64,000 bases of DNA from Magnetococcales bacterium (GTDB lineage Bacteria; Pseudomonadota; Magnetococcia; Magnetococcales; JADGCH01): contig JADGCH010000003.1 in NCBI GenBank assembly GCA_015229115.1, positions 40,189-104,188 of the forward strand, written 5' to 3'. The notes under the pieces are model-generated. The model made no database searches. It was not told where the DNA came from and was given only the letters and a program-made list of their open reading frames with translations. The number at the start of each line of letters is the position of its first letter. Within the stretch, counting starts at the first letter, position 1. Shown here piece after piece: positions 1 to 10,636 of the stretch. The translations under genes were made by a program, and so were the position numbers.

Positions 1-510
1 CGCGCCAGACTTGGTATCAGCTGGGGATGGCAAGGAACCCGTACCATGCGCCAAGGCATGCTGGTGCTGGTACTGCTGCTGGCCGGTGCAACGGGCATGC
101 TGGTATGGGAATGGGTCAACCCGGTAGCGATCGCCCAGAGAAGTATCCTGTTCGGCATGACGTGGGGCTGGTTGGTCATGGCGGCGATTTTTCTGTTCGA
201 TCTGCTAATCAGCCGTCACGGCTGGTGCGGTCGGCTTTGCCCTACCGGTGCCCTCTATGCCCTACTCTCTCCGCTGGCGCTGTTGCGCGTAGGGGCCGCT
301 CACCGGGAGAACTGTAACGATTGCATGGATTGCTACCTGGTCTGTCCCGAACCCCAGGTGATTGATCCTGCCCTCAAGGGGGCCAAACGTGGGATAGGTC
401 CCACCATTACAGCAGTGCAATGCACCAACTGCGGACGTTGTATCGACGTCTGCCCGGAAAGTGTTTACAGGTTCGGCTTTCATTTACCCAACAAATCGAG
501 GGTGCCATGA
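1..510 (+). CDS. napH: NapH-type ferredoxin-type quinol dehydrogenase subunit, 5'-truncated by window edge
   Basis: Frame open from base 1; transmembrane segments, WCGRLCPTGAL motif and two CxxCxxCxxxCP clusters; followed by napB and napC. Confidence 0.85.
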   Translation, partial: RARLGISWGWQGTRTMRQGMLVLVLLLAGATGMLVWEWVNPVAIAQRSILFGMTWGWLVMAAIFLFDLLISRHGWCGRLCPTGALYALLSPLALLRVGAAHRENCNDCMDCYLVCPEPQVIDPALKGAKRGIGPTITAVQCTNCGRCIDVCPESVYRFGFHLPNKSRVP

Positions 511-947
511 AAAATTGGATGCGGGCGGTCATAGGGTTGATTTTAGCGGTTGCAAGCGGATTGGCGCAGGCCGAAGAGCTTCAGAGTCTGAGGGGACGGG
601 CCCCTCTGGATGGAGCAGAACAGCCTCCAGAAATTTCCAGGTGGATGCCGGAGAGTCACGCCCTGCCGCGTAACTACCTCCAACAGCCTCCTCTCATTCC
701 TCACCAGATTGAAGGCTATAAAGTCGATTTGCGGCAAAATAAGTGTCTTAGCTGTCACAGCTGGAGCAAGGCCAAGGAAACACGTGCCACCAAAATCAGC
801 CTGACCCATTTCCGTAACCGCTTTGGTACGGAGTTATCGGATGTATCCCCCCAGCGCTACTTCTGTACCCAGTGCCACGTGCCCCAAAAGGACACTCCTC
901 CTTTGGTCGACAATACCTTCAAACCAATGGATGCCATTGTAAGGTAG
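507..947 (+). CDS. napB: Periplasmic nitrate reductase diheme cytochrome c subunit NapB
   Basis: Signal peptide (MKNWMRAVIGLILAVASGLAQA), two CxxCH motifs (CLSCH, CTQCH), downstream of napH. Confidence 0.88.
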   Translation: MKNWMRAVIGLILAVASGLAQAEELQSLRGRAPLDGAEQPPEISRWMPESHALPRNYLQQPPLIPHQIEGYKVDLRQNKCLSCHSWSKAKETRATKISLTHFRNRFGTELSDVSPQRYFCTQCHVPQKDTPPLVDNTFKPMDAIVR

Positions 948-976
948 TACAACATTTTTGATGGAAGGAAACTACC

Positions 977-1558
977 ATGCGGCTCATTGTAGACTTGGCG
1001 CGGATATGCAACTGGAGGATCCTGCTGCTCTTTTTTGTCCTGGGCGTTCTGTTCTGGGGTGGCTTTCACTGGAGTTTGGCCGCCACCAACACCGAATCCT
1101 TCTGCATCTCCTGCCATGAGATGAAGGAAAACGTTTTCAAGGAATACCAGGGCACCATTCACTACACCAACCGCACTGGCGTGCGTGCCAGCTGTCCTGA
1201 CTGTCATGTCCCCAAGGAATGGCAACACATGATTGTGCGCAAAATCAAGGCCTCCAACGAATTGTGGCATAAGTTCTTGGGGACCATCGATACCGTGGAA
1301 AAATTCGAGTCCAAGCGGCTGGAACTGGCCAGAAGCGTATGGAAGACCATGAAAGACACCGATTCAAGAGAGTGTCGTAATTGCCATAATTACAACTCCA
1401 TGGACTTCACGCGGCAAGGGCTGCGAGCCTTCGATCTGCATGAGCGCGGATTCTCCCAGAACAAGACTTGCATCGACTGTCACAAGGGCATTGCCCACTC
1501 TATGCCCAAGGGGATGACCCTACAAGACGATACCAGTCACATCAACGATGATGGCTAG
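977..1558 (+). CDS. napC: NapC/NirT-family tetraheme cytochrome c
   Basis: N-terminal membrane anchor plus four CxxCH motifs (CISCH, CPDCH, CRNCH, CIDCH). Confidence 0.9.
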   Translation: MRLIVDLARICNWRILLLFFVLGVLFWGGFHWSLAATNTESFCISCHEMKENVFKEYQGTIHYTNRTGVRASCPDCHVPKEWQHMIVRKIKASNELWHKFLGTIDTVEKFESKRLELARSVWKTMKDTDSRECRNCHNYNSMDFTRQGLRAFDLHERGFSQNKTCIDCHKGIAHSMPKGMTLQDDTSHINDDG

Positions 1559-2874
1559 TTAGCCGTTCCCAACTGGTCGAGTTGCTGTTTCAAACCATCC
1601 AGCAGGCTGGTGGCCTGGGGGCCAACCAGAACGGTCACCAAGCGGCTGGGGCAGAGGATCTGACGTGCGATAGGAAGAAGTTGTTGGGGCTGCAGCTGTC
1701 GCACCTGTTCCCAACTCACCGAAAGGGGCTCCACAGCCTGAAACAGGTGATCGGAAACGTAGCGCTCGATCAGATCAAGGGGGTGATCCAGAGAAGTCCT
1801 CAGGGAGCTGTACCAACGAGTCAGCAACCGCTGCCACTCGTCAGCGTCGGGGGCGGTGTGACACAGCAGCTGACAGTGGTGCATGAGCTCAGCAAATAAT
1901 TGGGTGAGATTTTCTGGTGCTACCGAAGCGCCGATTTCAAAACTGCCGGCATCGGAAAAAGCGGTATAGGCCGACCAGATATGGTAAACCAGCCCTTGCT
2001 GCTCCCGTACCGTAGCTTGTAACCGGGATGAAAAACCATCGTCCAGCAGACGGCGCAGAGCCGATAAAGGCAGAAAGAGTGGCGACCGAAAGCCATCAGC
2101 ACGAAAAAAGAGGGTCAACGTCAACTGGGCGGTCGGATCATCGACAGCGATCCAGTGAGGTCCGTCGGCCATGGCTGGAGGCTCAGGGGACTGATTAAGC
2201 TCCCCGGTCGGCCAATGGCCCAAGGCCTGTTGGCTCAGGGCCACCACCGACTGGTGTTCCACCGGACCAAAAAAGGCCAGCGCCGTATTACAACCACAGT
2301 AACAACGCTCCAGAAAACGCCTGAGATCAGCCACCCTCATGCGCTGGATGGTCTCACGCTGCCCCAATACCGACCGGGCCAGCGGGTGTCCAGGCCACAG
2401 TTTGTGACCGGCCAGAAGGTTGGGAACGGTGATCTCGCCCCGTTCATTTTCGTCCTCACGCATCTCGGCGATCACAACTTGGCGCTCGACCTCGATATGA
2501 GCAAAAGCTGGCGCCGTAAACATGCTGCAGAAGGTCAGAAAGCCCTCGTCAAGATATTCCGGCGGCAAGGTAATCCAGTAAAGATTATATTCTGGTCCTG
2601 TGGAAGCGTTCATATTGGCCGCCATGGATTCCAGGTAGGCATGCAGCAACCCTGGATCAGCTATCTGATCGGTCCCCTTGAACAGCATATGCTCCAGGAA
2701 GTGGGCCATGCCAGCCTCCTGTTCCGCTTCATAGCGACTACCCGCCCTGACCAGCAGTACCGCACCCACTTCATGCAGCCACGGCATGGGAAAGCTCGAC
2801 ACCGTCAAACTGTTGGCCAGCATGGTGGTACGATAGTGGGGCTCGGCGATGACCGCCCTGGTGACATCAATCAC
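1555..2874 (-). CDS. M16 family (insulinase/processing peptidase-like) metallopeptidase
   Basis: Inverted zinc motif HFLEH in [15 protein letters not shown] and typical M16 architecture. Confidence 0.85.
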   Translation of the reverse strand: MIDVTRAVIAEPHYRTTMLANSLTVSSFPMPWLHEVGAVLLVRAGSRYEAEQEAGMAHFLEHMLFKGTDQIADPGLLHAYLESMAANMNASTGPEYNLYWITLPPEYLDEGFLTFCSMFTAPAFAHIEVERQVVIAEMREDENERGEITVPNLLAGHKLWPGHPLARSVLGQRETIQRMRVADLRRFLERCYCGCNTALAFFGPVEHQSVVALSQQALGHWPTGELNQSPEPPAMADGPHWIAVDDPTAQLTLTLFFRADGFRSPLFLPLSALRRLLDDGFSSRLQATVREQQGLVYHIWSAYTAFSDAGSFEIGASVAPENLTQLFAELMHHCQLLCHTAPDADEWQRLLTRWYSSLRTSLDHPLDLIERYVSDHLFQAVEPLSVSWEQVRQLQPQQLLPIARQILCPSRLVTVLVGPQATSLLDGLKQQLDQLGTAN

Positions 2875-4574
2875 AGGAATTGCTTGATGACCGGCATGGG
2901 CCGGAGCCGGATCGGGGTGTGCCGAGCCACATAGCGTGCCACGATATCCCAGACAGGTTGACCCATACGCTCATCACCCAAAATGGCCCACTCAGCCACC
3001 GTGTAAACTTTTTTCGGATCAAGAGCCCTGCCATTCAGTTCAAGATCACGGATACGACGCCCCATGGCAGCAGATGGCTGAATAGCATAACGCAGACCGG
3101 TAGCGCGCAACATATCGTTGCCTTGATGCCGATAGGGATCCTTGTTGAACAGGGAATCGGCCGCCGCTTCGAGCAAATCCTTGATCTGCGCGCCATTGAG
3201 CTGACGCCGGTAGACATAAGGATAGCTGATGGCGGTCTGGTTATAGATGGCCTCGCGACTGATCATCTGCCCTGGCAGCAGGGCGGTCCCCCAACGAAAG
3301 CCCGGAAAGATGGCCAGTTCGCTCTCCAGTTCCTCGCACAGGGCCAAACCAATGAGGTCATCAAAAGAACTGTTGAAATTATCGCGCCGATACAGCTCCG
3401 TCTCACTCTGTCCCAGCTCCTGACCCAGCATGGCCTCGTGTGGTTCCCGTAGCGCATGGATCAAGTGGGCAATATCCGGTGCCGCCGGTACAAACCGGGG
3501 TAACACCGGCATGAGCTGGTAACGCCATTCGACAAGACGCCCCTTGCGCACATCCAGATCGATACGACCAAGAAACTTGCCATTGGAACCAGCGTTGCAG
3601 ACCAGCGTACGGCCTCCGGCATTGGCGACAACCATCGGTTGGGGTAGTACATCGTGGCTGTGCCCTCCCAGAATGATATCAATACCAACCAGATGGGCCG
3701 CCAGTTCGAGATCAACCTCCAGGCCATTGTGGGACAGCAGCACCACCAGATGAGCACCCTCACTGCGCGCCGATTCGACCGTTTGCTGCAGGTTGGCCTG
3801 GCGCAAACCGATCGACCATTTCGGAATCACCCGTCTGGGGTGGGCCACCGTGGTATGGGGGAAAGCCTGACCAATCACTGCAATGCGGTTACCACCCTTT
3901 TCGAACAGATGATAGTCATTGAAAATAGGCTCTTCCCGTTCGCTGTCACCGACATTATGAGCCAGCAGTTTACCGTGCAACTTGCCGACATTCTCCAGCA
4001 ACCGGCTGGCACCATAGGTGAATTCCCAATGAGCCGTCATCGCCTCGACGCCGAGCCGGTTGCAGATCTGGATCATGTCATCGCCGGCCATGAGCATGGA
4101 CGTATAGCTGCCCTGCCAAGTGTCGCCGCCATCGAGCAGCAACACATTGTCATGGCCCCGCTCAGCACGGGTGCGCCGAATCATGGTCGCCATATGGGCC
4201 ATACCACCCACCGGACCGATCTCCTGCGCCATGGCAACAAAGTTGACCGGCGTACAAAGATGCGCCGCCAGCGAACCGGAATCGATGGCAAAATGGTCCA
4301 GGAACGCCTGCCCTGTCAAATAGGGGGGCAAACGATGATGCGGATCGTGATGCAGGCGAGTCTGACTCTCGCGTGTATAAACCGGTAGCAGCTGTGCATG
4401 GCAATCGGTAAAATGGAGTAACGTCACCTGGCCGAGAGCCGGAAAGTGGTAAAAATCGCTGTTATCGGCGCGATCAAGCAGCTGCCAGGGGGTAGCCCAT
4501 GAGCGCCCAGCCCCCAACGCGGCCATGGTCAGAGTCGCCACCTCCAGCAGTTCACGTCGTGTCAGTGCCATCAA
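2871..4574 (-). CDS. soxB: Thiosulfohydrolase SoxB (5'-nucleotidase/metallophosphoesterase family)
   Basis: Tat-like N-terminus, LLHFTDCHAQL, LLDGGDTWQGS, GGHSHD motifs. Confidence 0.85.
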   Translation of the reverse strand: MMALTRRELLEVATLTMAALGAGRSWATPWQLLDRADNSDFYHFPALGQVTLLHFTDCHAQLLPVYTRESQTRLHHDPHHRLPPYLTGQAFLDHFAIDSGSLAAHLCTPVNFVAMAQEIGPVGGMAHMATMIRRTRAERGHDNVLLLDGGDTWQGSYTSMLMAGDDMIQICNRLGVEAMTAHWEFTYGASRLLENVGKLHGKLLAHNVGDSEREEPIFNDYHLFEKGGNRIAVIGQAFPHTTVAHPRRVIPKWSIGLRQANLQQTVESARSEGAHLVVLLSHNGLEVDLELAAHLVGIDIILGGHSHDVLPQPMVVANAGGRTLVCNAGSNGKFLGRIDLDVRKGRLVEWRYQLMPVLPRFVPAAPDIAHLIHALREPHEAMLGQELGQSETELYRRDNFNSSFDDLIGLALCEELESELAIFPGFRWGTALLPGQMISREAIYNQTAISYPYVYRRQLNGAQIKDLLEAAADSLFNKDPYRHQGNDMLRATGLRYAIQPSAAMGRRIRDLELNGRALDPKKVYTVAEWAILGDERMGQPVWDIVARYVARHTPIRLRPMPVIKQFL

Positions 4575-4577
4575 GCA

Positions 4578-5225
4578 TCACTCCTGCTGTTCCGGGTTTG
4601 GCTCAAGCCGGAGAAGGGTCCCCGTAAACTGTTGGGCACGTGTCCAATTGCTGGTAAAGATCACCACCGCTGTTTGCCACTGCCGGCTGATGTGCTGAAA
4701 CAACTGCCACCACTCCTGCTCAGCTTCAGGAGCCAGATGACAAACCGGCTCATCGGCCAGAAGTACGGCTGGGTGAGCGGCCAGAATCGCGGCCAACGCC
4801 ACCCTGCGTGACTGCGACAGCGAAAGTTGTTGCAATGGGTAATCCTTGGCCTGCGGCCGCAACCCGGCCAATCCAGCCAACATTAAAGCCTCCTCGACAC
4901 GATCATTGACCTCGGCCTGTGACAATCCCTGCGCACTGGGTGTCAAGGCCACCTCTTCCCATAATCGGGACGCCAGAAAACGCTGCCCGGCATCCTGGAA
5001 CAGCACGCCTAACCAACCTGCTGTAGCGGGTTGCGGCGGATTGAAGATCACCCCACCCGCATCGGGCAACAACAGACCGGCCATGATACGCAGCAGTGAA
5101 CTCTTACCACTCGCCTCACCACCTACAACGGCCCAACAGTCGCACGGATAAAGCGTCAAATTGACCGGATGGTGCAGCCGACGCTGTGGCAACAGGACAT
5201 CCTGCAGGGTGATTAAAGGCGGCAT
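4578..5225 (-). CDS. ABC transporter ATP-binding protein
   Basis: Walker A GGEASGKSS, LSLSQSRR signature-like motif, Walker B VLLADEP. Confidence 0.75.
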   Translation of the reverse strand: MPPLITLQDVLLPQRRLHHPVNLTLYPCDCWAVVGGEASGKSSLLRIMAGLLLPDAGGVIFNPPQPATAGWLGVLFQDAGQRFLASRLWEEVALTPSAQGLSQAEVNDRVEEALMLAGLAGLRPQAKDYPLQQLSLSQSRRVALAAILAAHPAVLLADEPVCHLAPEAEQEWWQLFQHISRQWQTAVVIFTSNWTRAQQFTGTLLRLEPNPEQQE

Positions 5226-5354
5226 TGAAACGAGTCCATGGCGACGCTGGACAGATGAGCAACCAATCGGTTAGTATAATGATCATGGATGGGGGGAGTC
5301 CCCCTCCACCCCCGACCATGAAACTCACGCTGTGACCTTCATGGTAGTCATGTC

Positions 5355-5428
5355 TGGAGCGGGTGAGGGGAATCGAACCCCCGTCTCAAGCTTGGGAAGC
5401 TTGGGCCCTACCATTGGACGACACCCGC
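5355..5428 (-). tRNA. tRNA-Gly (anticodon CCC)
   Basis: Cloverleaf on the minus strand: GCGGGTG acceptor, anticodon stem/loop CAAGC-TTCCCAA-GCTTG, GGTTCGATTCC T arm, encoded CCA. Confidence 0.92.
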
Positions 5429-5477
5429 ACGGTGGCGCCATCATCCCGTTATTTTACCCTGAAGTCAAGGCACGATC

Positions 5478-6017
5478 ATGAACATTGCTCTCATCGGTGC
5501 CCGTGGCGTCGGCAAGTCCAAGGTGGCGCGCCAGCTCTCTTGCCTGATCAAACGCCCGGTCCTGTCAACCGACCTGCTGATCTGTTACGAACAGGGAGGC
5601 CGTTCCATTGCCGAGATCATCGCCGCGTACCGGGGCAACTGGGCTGCGTTTCGTGACATGGAATATGAGGTCGTTGCCAAGGTATCGGCACTGGATGGCC
5701 TTATTATCGATTGTGGCGGTGGCGTGGTCGTCGATGTCGACGCCTATGGTGAAGAATATTTTAGCCAACGTAAAATCGACCTGCTACGCCGGCAAGGACG
5801 GGTGATCTGGCTGCGCTGTGATCCAGCCCTGCTGGCACAGCGCACCGCTAACGACCCACGCCGTCCAGCCCTTCATTCCTCCCTGACGGCCGAACAACTT
5901 ATTCGTCAGCGCGCACCGCTGTACGAGCAGGCCGCCGATCAGATCATCGACACCGACGGCCTTACCAGTCGCACTATTGCCAGTCAGTTACAAAGAAGCC
6001 TCAATCCATTCCTGTAA
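5478..6017 (+). CDS. Shikimate kinase-like protein
   Basis: MNIALIGARGVGKSKVAR P-loop, STDLLICYEQG, CGGGVV motif; about 179 aa. Confidence 0.75.
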   Translation: MNIALIGARGVGKSKVARQLSCLIKRPVLSTDLLICYEQGGRSIAEIIAAYRGNWAAFRDMEYEVVAKVSALDGLIIDCGGGVVVDVDAYGEEYFSQRKIDLLRRQGRVIWLRCDPALLAQRTANDPRRPALHSSLTAEQLIRQRAPLYEQAADQIIDTDGLTSRTIASQLQRSLNPFL

Positions 6018-6314
6018 TTTGGTCTTGGGCATGGCTCCCACCTTGGTGGCCTCAATCTGCCCATTCTTGAACAGGATCAGGGTCGGGATACCACGAATGC
6101 CATAACGTCCTGGGACAGACGGATTGTCATCGATGTTCAGTTTGACAATCCGCACACGTCCCTGCAGCTCAGCCGCCAACTCTGCCAGATGAGGCGCCAG
6201 CTGTCGGCATGGGGCACACCACTCGGCCCAGAAATCAACAACAACCGGCACGGGTGCCTGCAACACCTGTTGATCAAAATCACTGTCGCTGATATTGGTT
6301 ATATGTTCACTCAT
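5988..6314 (-). CDS. trxA: Thioredoxin
   Basis: FWAEWCAPCRQLAP active site, GIRGIPTLILFKNG; start chosen at MSEHITNIS. Confidence 0.93.
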   Translation of the reverse strand: MSEHITNISDSDFDQQVLQAPVPVVVDFWAEWCAPCRQLAPHLAELAAELQGRVRIVKLNIDDNPSVPGRYGIRGIPTLILFKNGQIEATKVGAMPKTKLQEWIEASL

Positions 6315-6492
6315 CTTAAACGATCGCTCCTCTGGGGGGAAAGAAAGCGGCTTACCGCACCACAAAACAGGACGCCATGGTACGGAGATTGACCGATTGC
6401 GTCAAGTATCCGGAAACGATTTCACTGAAATGGCTTTGACAACACACCCTCCACCAGCTTATGATGCCGCGGTCGACGGTGATAGTCTCAGC

Positions 6493-6570
<78 letters not shown>

Positions 6571-6627
6571 GTCATACCACCCTATGGGCCCCACCGTGCG
6601 GGCCACCATCCGGGGAATCCTGCCAGA

Positions 6628-7452
6628 ATGAATGGTCTCAAGACAACACTGTTGCTGGCCGGTCTGGTCATCCTGTTCACGCTGGTTGGTCATGCCGTTG
6701 CGGGGGTGGAAGGGATGGTGGCTGCCTTGCTGGCAGCCCTTGCCATCAACTTCTTTTCCTGGTGGTTTTCTGATCGACTGCTGCTTTCCCTCTACCAGGC
6801 TGAAGAGATCGGCCCCAACGAGGCGCCGGAATTTTACATGATCGTCGAAGATCTGGCTCACCAGGCTGGTATTCCGATCCCGCGTGTCTACATCATCAAC
6901 GACCCGGTACCCAATGCCTTTGCAACAGGACGCAATCCTGACCACGCTGCTGTTGCCGCTACCGTGGGCCTGCTCCACACGCTCGACCAACAGCAACTGA
7001 CAGCCGTCATGGCGCATGAAATCGGCCACATCCTTCATCGCGATACCCTGATCGCCACTTTGAGCGCTGTCATGGTGGGAGCACTGACCTCCATCACCCA
7101 TGTGGCCTCTTCCAGCAGCCATCGTCACCAAAGTTGGCTACTCATGATCATCGCTCCCGTTGCAGCGCTGATCATCCAGATGGCCATCTCCCGTCAGCGT
7201 GAATACGGCGCCGACGAAGCAGCTGCCCGGCTCAGTGGTGAACCGCTATGGCTGGCCAGCGCCCTGGAGCAGTTATCGATTGCCAACCAGCAGCAGCCGT
7301 TGCAAAAGGCCATCGATTACCCAGCGACGGCTTCCCTGTTTATTGTTAATCCACTGACAGGCCACGTGTCTCATTTTCTTGACCAGCTTTTTTCGACCCA
7401 TCCTCCCATGGAAAAACGGATCAGGCGCTTACAGATGATGGCGGATTTATGA
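6628..7452 (+). CDS. htpX: HtpX-like membrane M48 zinc metalloprotease
   Basis: HEIGH zinc motif, N-terminal TM segments, NAFATGRNPDHAAVA, SRQREYGADEAAA. Confidence 0.9.
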   Translation: MNGLKTTLLLAGLVILFTLVGHAVAGVEGMVAALLAALAINFFSWWFSDRLLLSLYQAEEIGPNEAPEFYMIVEDLAHQAGIPIPRVYIINDPVPNAFATGRNPDHAAVAATVGLLHTLDQQQLTAVMAHEIGHILHRDTLIATLSAVMVGALTSITHVASSSSHRHQSWLLMIIAPVAALIIQMAISRQREYGADEAAARLSGEPLWLASALEQLSIANQQQPLQKAIDYPATASLFIVNPLTGHVSHFLDQLFSTHPPMEKRIRRLQMMADL

Positions 7453-8189
7453 CCGATCATACCTTAAAAATAGCCCCTTCCATTCTGTCAGCCAATTTTG
7501 CCTGTCTGGGACAGGAGATCGCTGCCGTCATCAAGGGTGGTGCCGATTATCTCCATGTTGATGTCATGGACGGCCATTTTGTGCCCAATTTGACCATCGG
7601 CCCACCGGTGATGGCGTCCCTGAAAAAGTGGCTGAAGCAGCCACAGGCAGGAACGCTTCCCTTCGATGTGCACCTGATGATCGACCCGCCTGTGGATCCA
7701 CGTTGGATCGATGGTTATCTGGAGGCTGGTTTGGATGGTGCTGACTGCATCACCGTTCACGTTGAGGCTATCCGCCATCTGGACCGCGTTCTGAATTACA
7801 TCCGCGATCGTGGCGTCCGTGCCGGTGTCGCCCTCAATCCGGCCACACCGATCGACAGTCTGCAACAGGTGCTGCATTTGATCGATCAGGTACTGGTGAT
7901 GACCGTTAACCCAGGTTTTTCCGGACAGCCTTTCATCCCGACAGTGGTTGCCAAGATCGCCGCCCTGCGCCGTCAGATCGACCAGCAATCTCGTTCGATT
8001 GAAATTGCTGTTGATGGAGGCATTACGCTTGACAATATTGCGGCCGTCACCCAGGCTGGAGCGACGCTGATCGTCTCCGGATCGACCATTTTCTCCCCTG
8101 ATTTCTCCCCTGATTTCTCTCCTGAAAAGGCCGATTATGGCCCGATTATACGGGATTTACGTCGCAGGGCCATCTCAGATCGTCCGTGA
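7449..8189 (+). CDS. rpe: Ribulose-phosphate 3-epimerase
   Basis: KIAPSILSANFACLGQE, DVMDGHFVPNLTIGP, MTVNPGFSGQ, VDGGI motifs. Confidence 0.93.
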   Translation: MTDHTLKIAPSILSANFACLGQEIAAVIKGGADYLHVDVMDGHFVPNLTIGPPVMASLKKWLKQPQAGTLPFDVHLMIDPPVDPRWIDGYLEAGLDGADCITVHVEAIRHLDRVLNYIRDRGVRAGVALNPATPIDSLQQVLHLIDQVLVMTVNPGFSGQPFIPTVVAKIAALRRQIDQQSRSIEIAVDGGITLDNIAAVTQAGATLIVSGSTIFSPDFSPDFSPEKADYGPIIRDLRRRAISDRP

Positions 8190-9569
8190 AAAACTTTTCT
8201 GCTGCACAGCATGGTTGAGGTACCAGTCAAAGACCATGCAGATGTTGCGGATCAGTAACCGGCCAGCTGGCATAACCTGCCAGCTGTTGCCGCTGTCCAC
8301 CACCAATCCTTCGTCGACCATGGTCTGTAACGCCTGCTGTTCCGTCTGGAAATAATGGTTGAAATCAAGGTTGAACTGCTCAGAGATGGCAGCACGATCG
8401 AGCCTGAAATCACACATTAAGCGCGTAATCACCTCACGGCGAATCACATCATCCTGACTCAGTTGCAACCCACGAAAAGTAGCCGGCAAACCAGCATCAA
8501 TTCGATCATAATATTCGGGTAATGTCTTCAGATTCTGGGCATAACAACGGCCCACCTGGCTGATGGCCGTGGTCCCCAGAGCCAGCAAGTCGCATTCTCC
8601 ATGGGTGGTATAGCCCTGAAAGTTGCGGTGCAACTGACCCTGACGCTGTGCCGTGGCCAATTCATCGTCTGGTTTGGCAAAATGATCCATACCGACGTAG
8701 CAGTAACCCGATTCAGTCAGAACGCGGATGGTTGTTTCAAGAATGCGCAGTTTTTCCTCGGGTGACGGCAGATCCTCCTGGTTGATGCGCCGCTGCGGTG
8801 GAAAATATTGTGGCAAATGAGCATAGTTGAAGATCGCCAAGCGATCGGGATCGAGATGATGGATAACTTCCTGCAGGGTACGATGGAAAGTCTGTTCGGT
8901 CTGAAACGGCAAACCGTAAATCAGGTCAAGATTGATGGATTGAAAGCCCTGCTTTCTAGCTTCGTCAACCACCTTCTTGGTCAAAGCCATGGGCTGAATG
9001 CGATTGACCGCCTGCTGTACCCGTTCATCGACATCCTGCACACCAATCGAAATGCGGTTAAAACCGAGGGAGGCCAACACGGCGATGGATTCCAGCGGCA
9101 TTTCTCGTGGGTCGACCTCAATACCCCATTCCATTAAATCGGACGGTTGGAAATTAAAATGATCACGCAGGCCATGGATCAGTCTTGTTAGCTGTTGTGC
9201 ATCAAGATAGGTCGGTGTTCCCCCTCCCAGGTGCAGTTGGGTCACCGCCCTGCTGCTACTGCACAACGAGCCGATCAGCCTGATTTCACGCAACAGCGAT
9301 TCAAGATAGCGTTCGGCACGGGAGCGGTCGGTGGTGACGATGCGGTTACAGGCACAGTAATAACAAACTGTATCGCAAAACGGGATGTGCAGATAAAGCG
9401 ACAGAGGCTTATCGGGATGTTCCTGTTCTGACTGCCGAATCTGTTGCCGAAACAGATCGGCGGTGAACGATTCATGAAAATGGGGTGCGGTTGGATAGGA
9501 GGTATATCTTGGACCAGACTGGTTGTATTTGTTGATCAGCTCCCGGTTAAACAATACGGTCTGGTTCAT
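8175..9569 (-). CDS. hemN: Oxygen-independent coproporphyrinogen III oxidase
   Basis: Radical SAM motif CDTVCYYCACN, YGLPFQT, YVGMDHFA; adjacent to hemE. Confidence 0.92.
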   Translation of the reverse strand: MNQTVLFNRELINKYNQSGPRYTSYPTAPHFHESFTADLFRQQIRQSEQEHPDKPLSLYLHIPFCDTVCYYCACNRIVTTDRSRAERYLESLLREIRLIGSLCSSSRAVTQLHLGGGTPTYLDAQQLTRLIHGLRDHFNFQPSDLMEWGIEVDPREMPLESIAVLASLGFNRISIGVQDVDERVQQAVNRIQPMALTKKVVDEARKQGFQSINLDLIYGLPFQTEQTFHRTLQEVIHHLDPDRLAIFNYAHLPQYFPPQRRINQEDLPSPEEKLRILETTIRVLTESGYCYVGMDHFAKPDDELATAQRQGQLHRNFQGYTTHGECDLLALGTTAISQVGRCYAQNLKTLPEYYDRIDAGLPATFRGLQLSQDDVIRREVITRLMCDFRLDRAAISEQFNLDFNHYFQTEQQALQTMVDEGLVVDSGNSWQVMPAGRLLIRNICMVFDWYLNHAVQQKSFSRTI

Positions 9570-10636
9570 GAGGCCCTGCTTTCTTCCCGAACGACCTTAA
9601 CCAATGTGGCCACCTGTTCAGGCTCAACGTCAGGCGTAATGCCATGACCAAGGTTGAAGATATGGCCAGGATGGGGGCCAAAACGATGAAGAATTTTTTT
9701 TGTCTCAGCACGAATAACCGCCTGTGGAGCATACAGAACAGCTGGATCCATATTACCCTGCAAGGCCACCCGACCTTTGACCTGACGTCTCGCCTTGCCC
9801 AGGTCGACTCCCCAGTCAAGACCGATCACATCACAGTCGCTCTCCATTAATGGCTTCAGACGATGACCACACCCTTTAGAAAAAACGATAACGGGTATGG
9901 CCAAGCCGTTGCGATCAACACGATGCAACCCTGCAATGATTGTGCTAATAAAATTCAGTGAATAAGTCTGAAAAAGCTCAAAAGGCAAAACGCTACCCCA
10001 AGTATCGAAGATCTGTATCGCTTGAACACCATGACGAATCTGGGCATTCAGATAATCGGTCACAACCGTGGTCAGCTGTTCCAGCAGCAGCAACAAATCC
10101 GATGGGTTGTTGTACATCATTTTTCGGATGGTACCGAAATCCTTGCTGGAACCACCCTCCACCATGTAGGTAGCCAGCGTCCATGGGCTGCCGGAAAAAC
10201 CAATTAGCGGAATCTGATCCTGAAGCAGTGAGCGAATACGCTCAATAGCCTCCATGACATAATCAAGATCGTTGTCCGGGTTAACGGTTGCTTTAAGATG
10301 TTCAATATCTTTTCGACAACGAATGGGGGGATCGAGCATAGGCCCTTCGCCATCGCTGAAGGAAAGCTTTATACCCATTGCTTCTGGCACCACCAGAATA
10401 TCGGAAAAGAGGATGGCCGCATCGAAACCAAACCTCCTGATAGGTTGTAAGGTTACCTCAGCAGCCAATGATGGCGTTTTACACAGGGTGAGAAAATTAC
10501 CGGCTTGGCTGCGTACTTGGCGATATTCGGGTAAATAGCGCCCAGCCTGACGCATGATCCAGATTGGAGTCTGGTCAACAGGTCTGGAAAAACAGGCCTG
10601 TACAAAGCGGTGTTGGGGAAAAAGCCTGTTTTTCAC
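9566..10636 (-). CDS. hemE: Uroporphyrinogen decarboxylase
   Basis: TPIWIMRQAGRYLPEYR, FSDILVVPEAMG, NLGHGITPDV; GTG start. Confidence 0.93.
   Translation of the reverse strand: MKNRLFPQHRFVQACFSRPVDQTPIWIMRQAGRYLPEYRQVRSQAGNFLTLCKTPSLAAEVTLQPIRRFGFDAAILFSDILVVPEAMGIKLSFSDGEGPMLDPPIRCRKDIEHLKATVNPDNDLDYVMEAIERIRSLLQDQIPLIGFSGSPWTLATYMVEGGSSKDFGTIRKMMYNNPSDLLLLLEQLTTVVTDYLNAQIRHGVQAIQIFDTWGSVLPFELFQTYSLNFISTIIAGLHRVDRNGLAIPVIVFSKGCGHRLKPLMESDCDVIGLDWGVDLGKARRQVKGRVALQGNMDPAVLYAPQAVIRAETKKILHRFGPHPGHIFNLGHGITPDVEPEQVATLVKVVREESRAS

Noticed and set aside
3654-4388. 244-aa plus-strand ORF opposite soxB (and 2155-2934, 17576-18343, 36536-37492, 32942-33712, 51605-52294 and similar long antisense ORFs)
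   Set aside because: Fully antisense to well-supported genes with recognisable domains; translations lack family motifs. Long antisense frames are expected in GC-rich DNA.
5230-5350. Possible small RNA between the ABC ATPase gene and tRNA-Gly
   Set aside because: Contains a GC-rich hairpin (ggatggggggagtccccctccaccccc) but no recognisable conserved ncRNA core such as SRP RNA or RNase P RNA.
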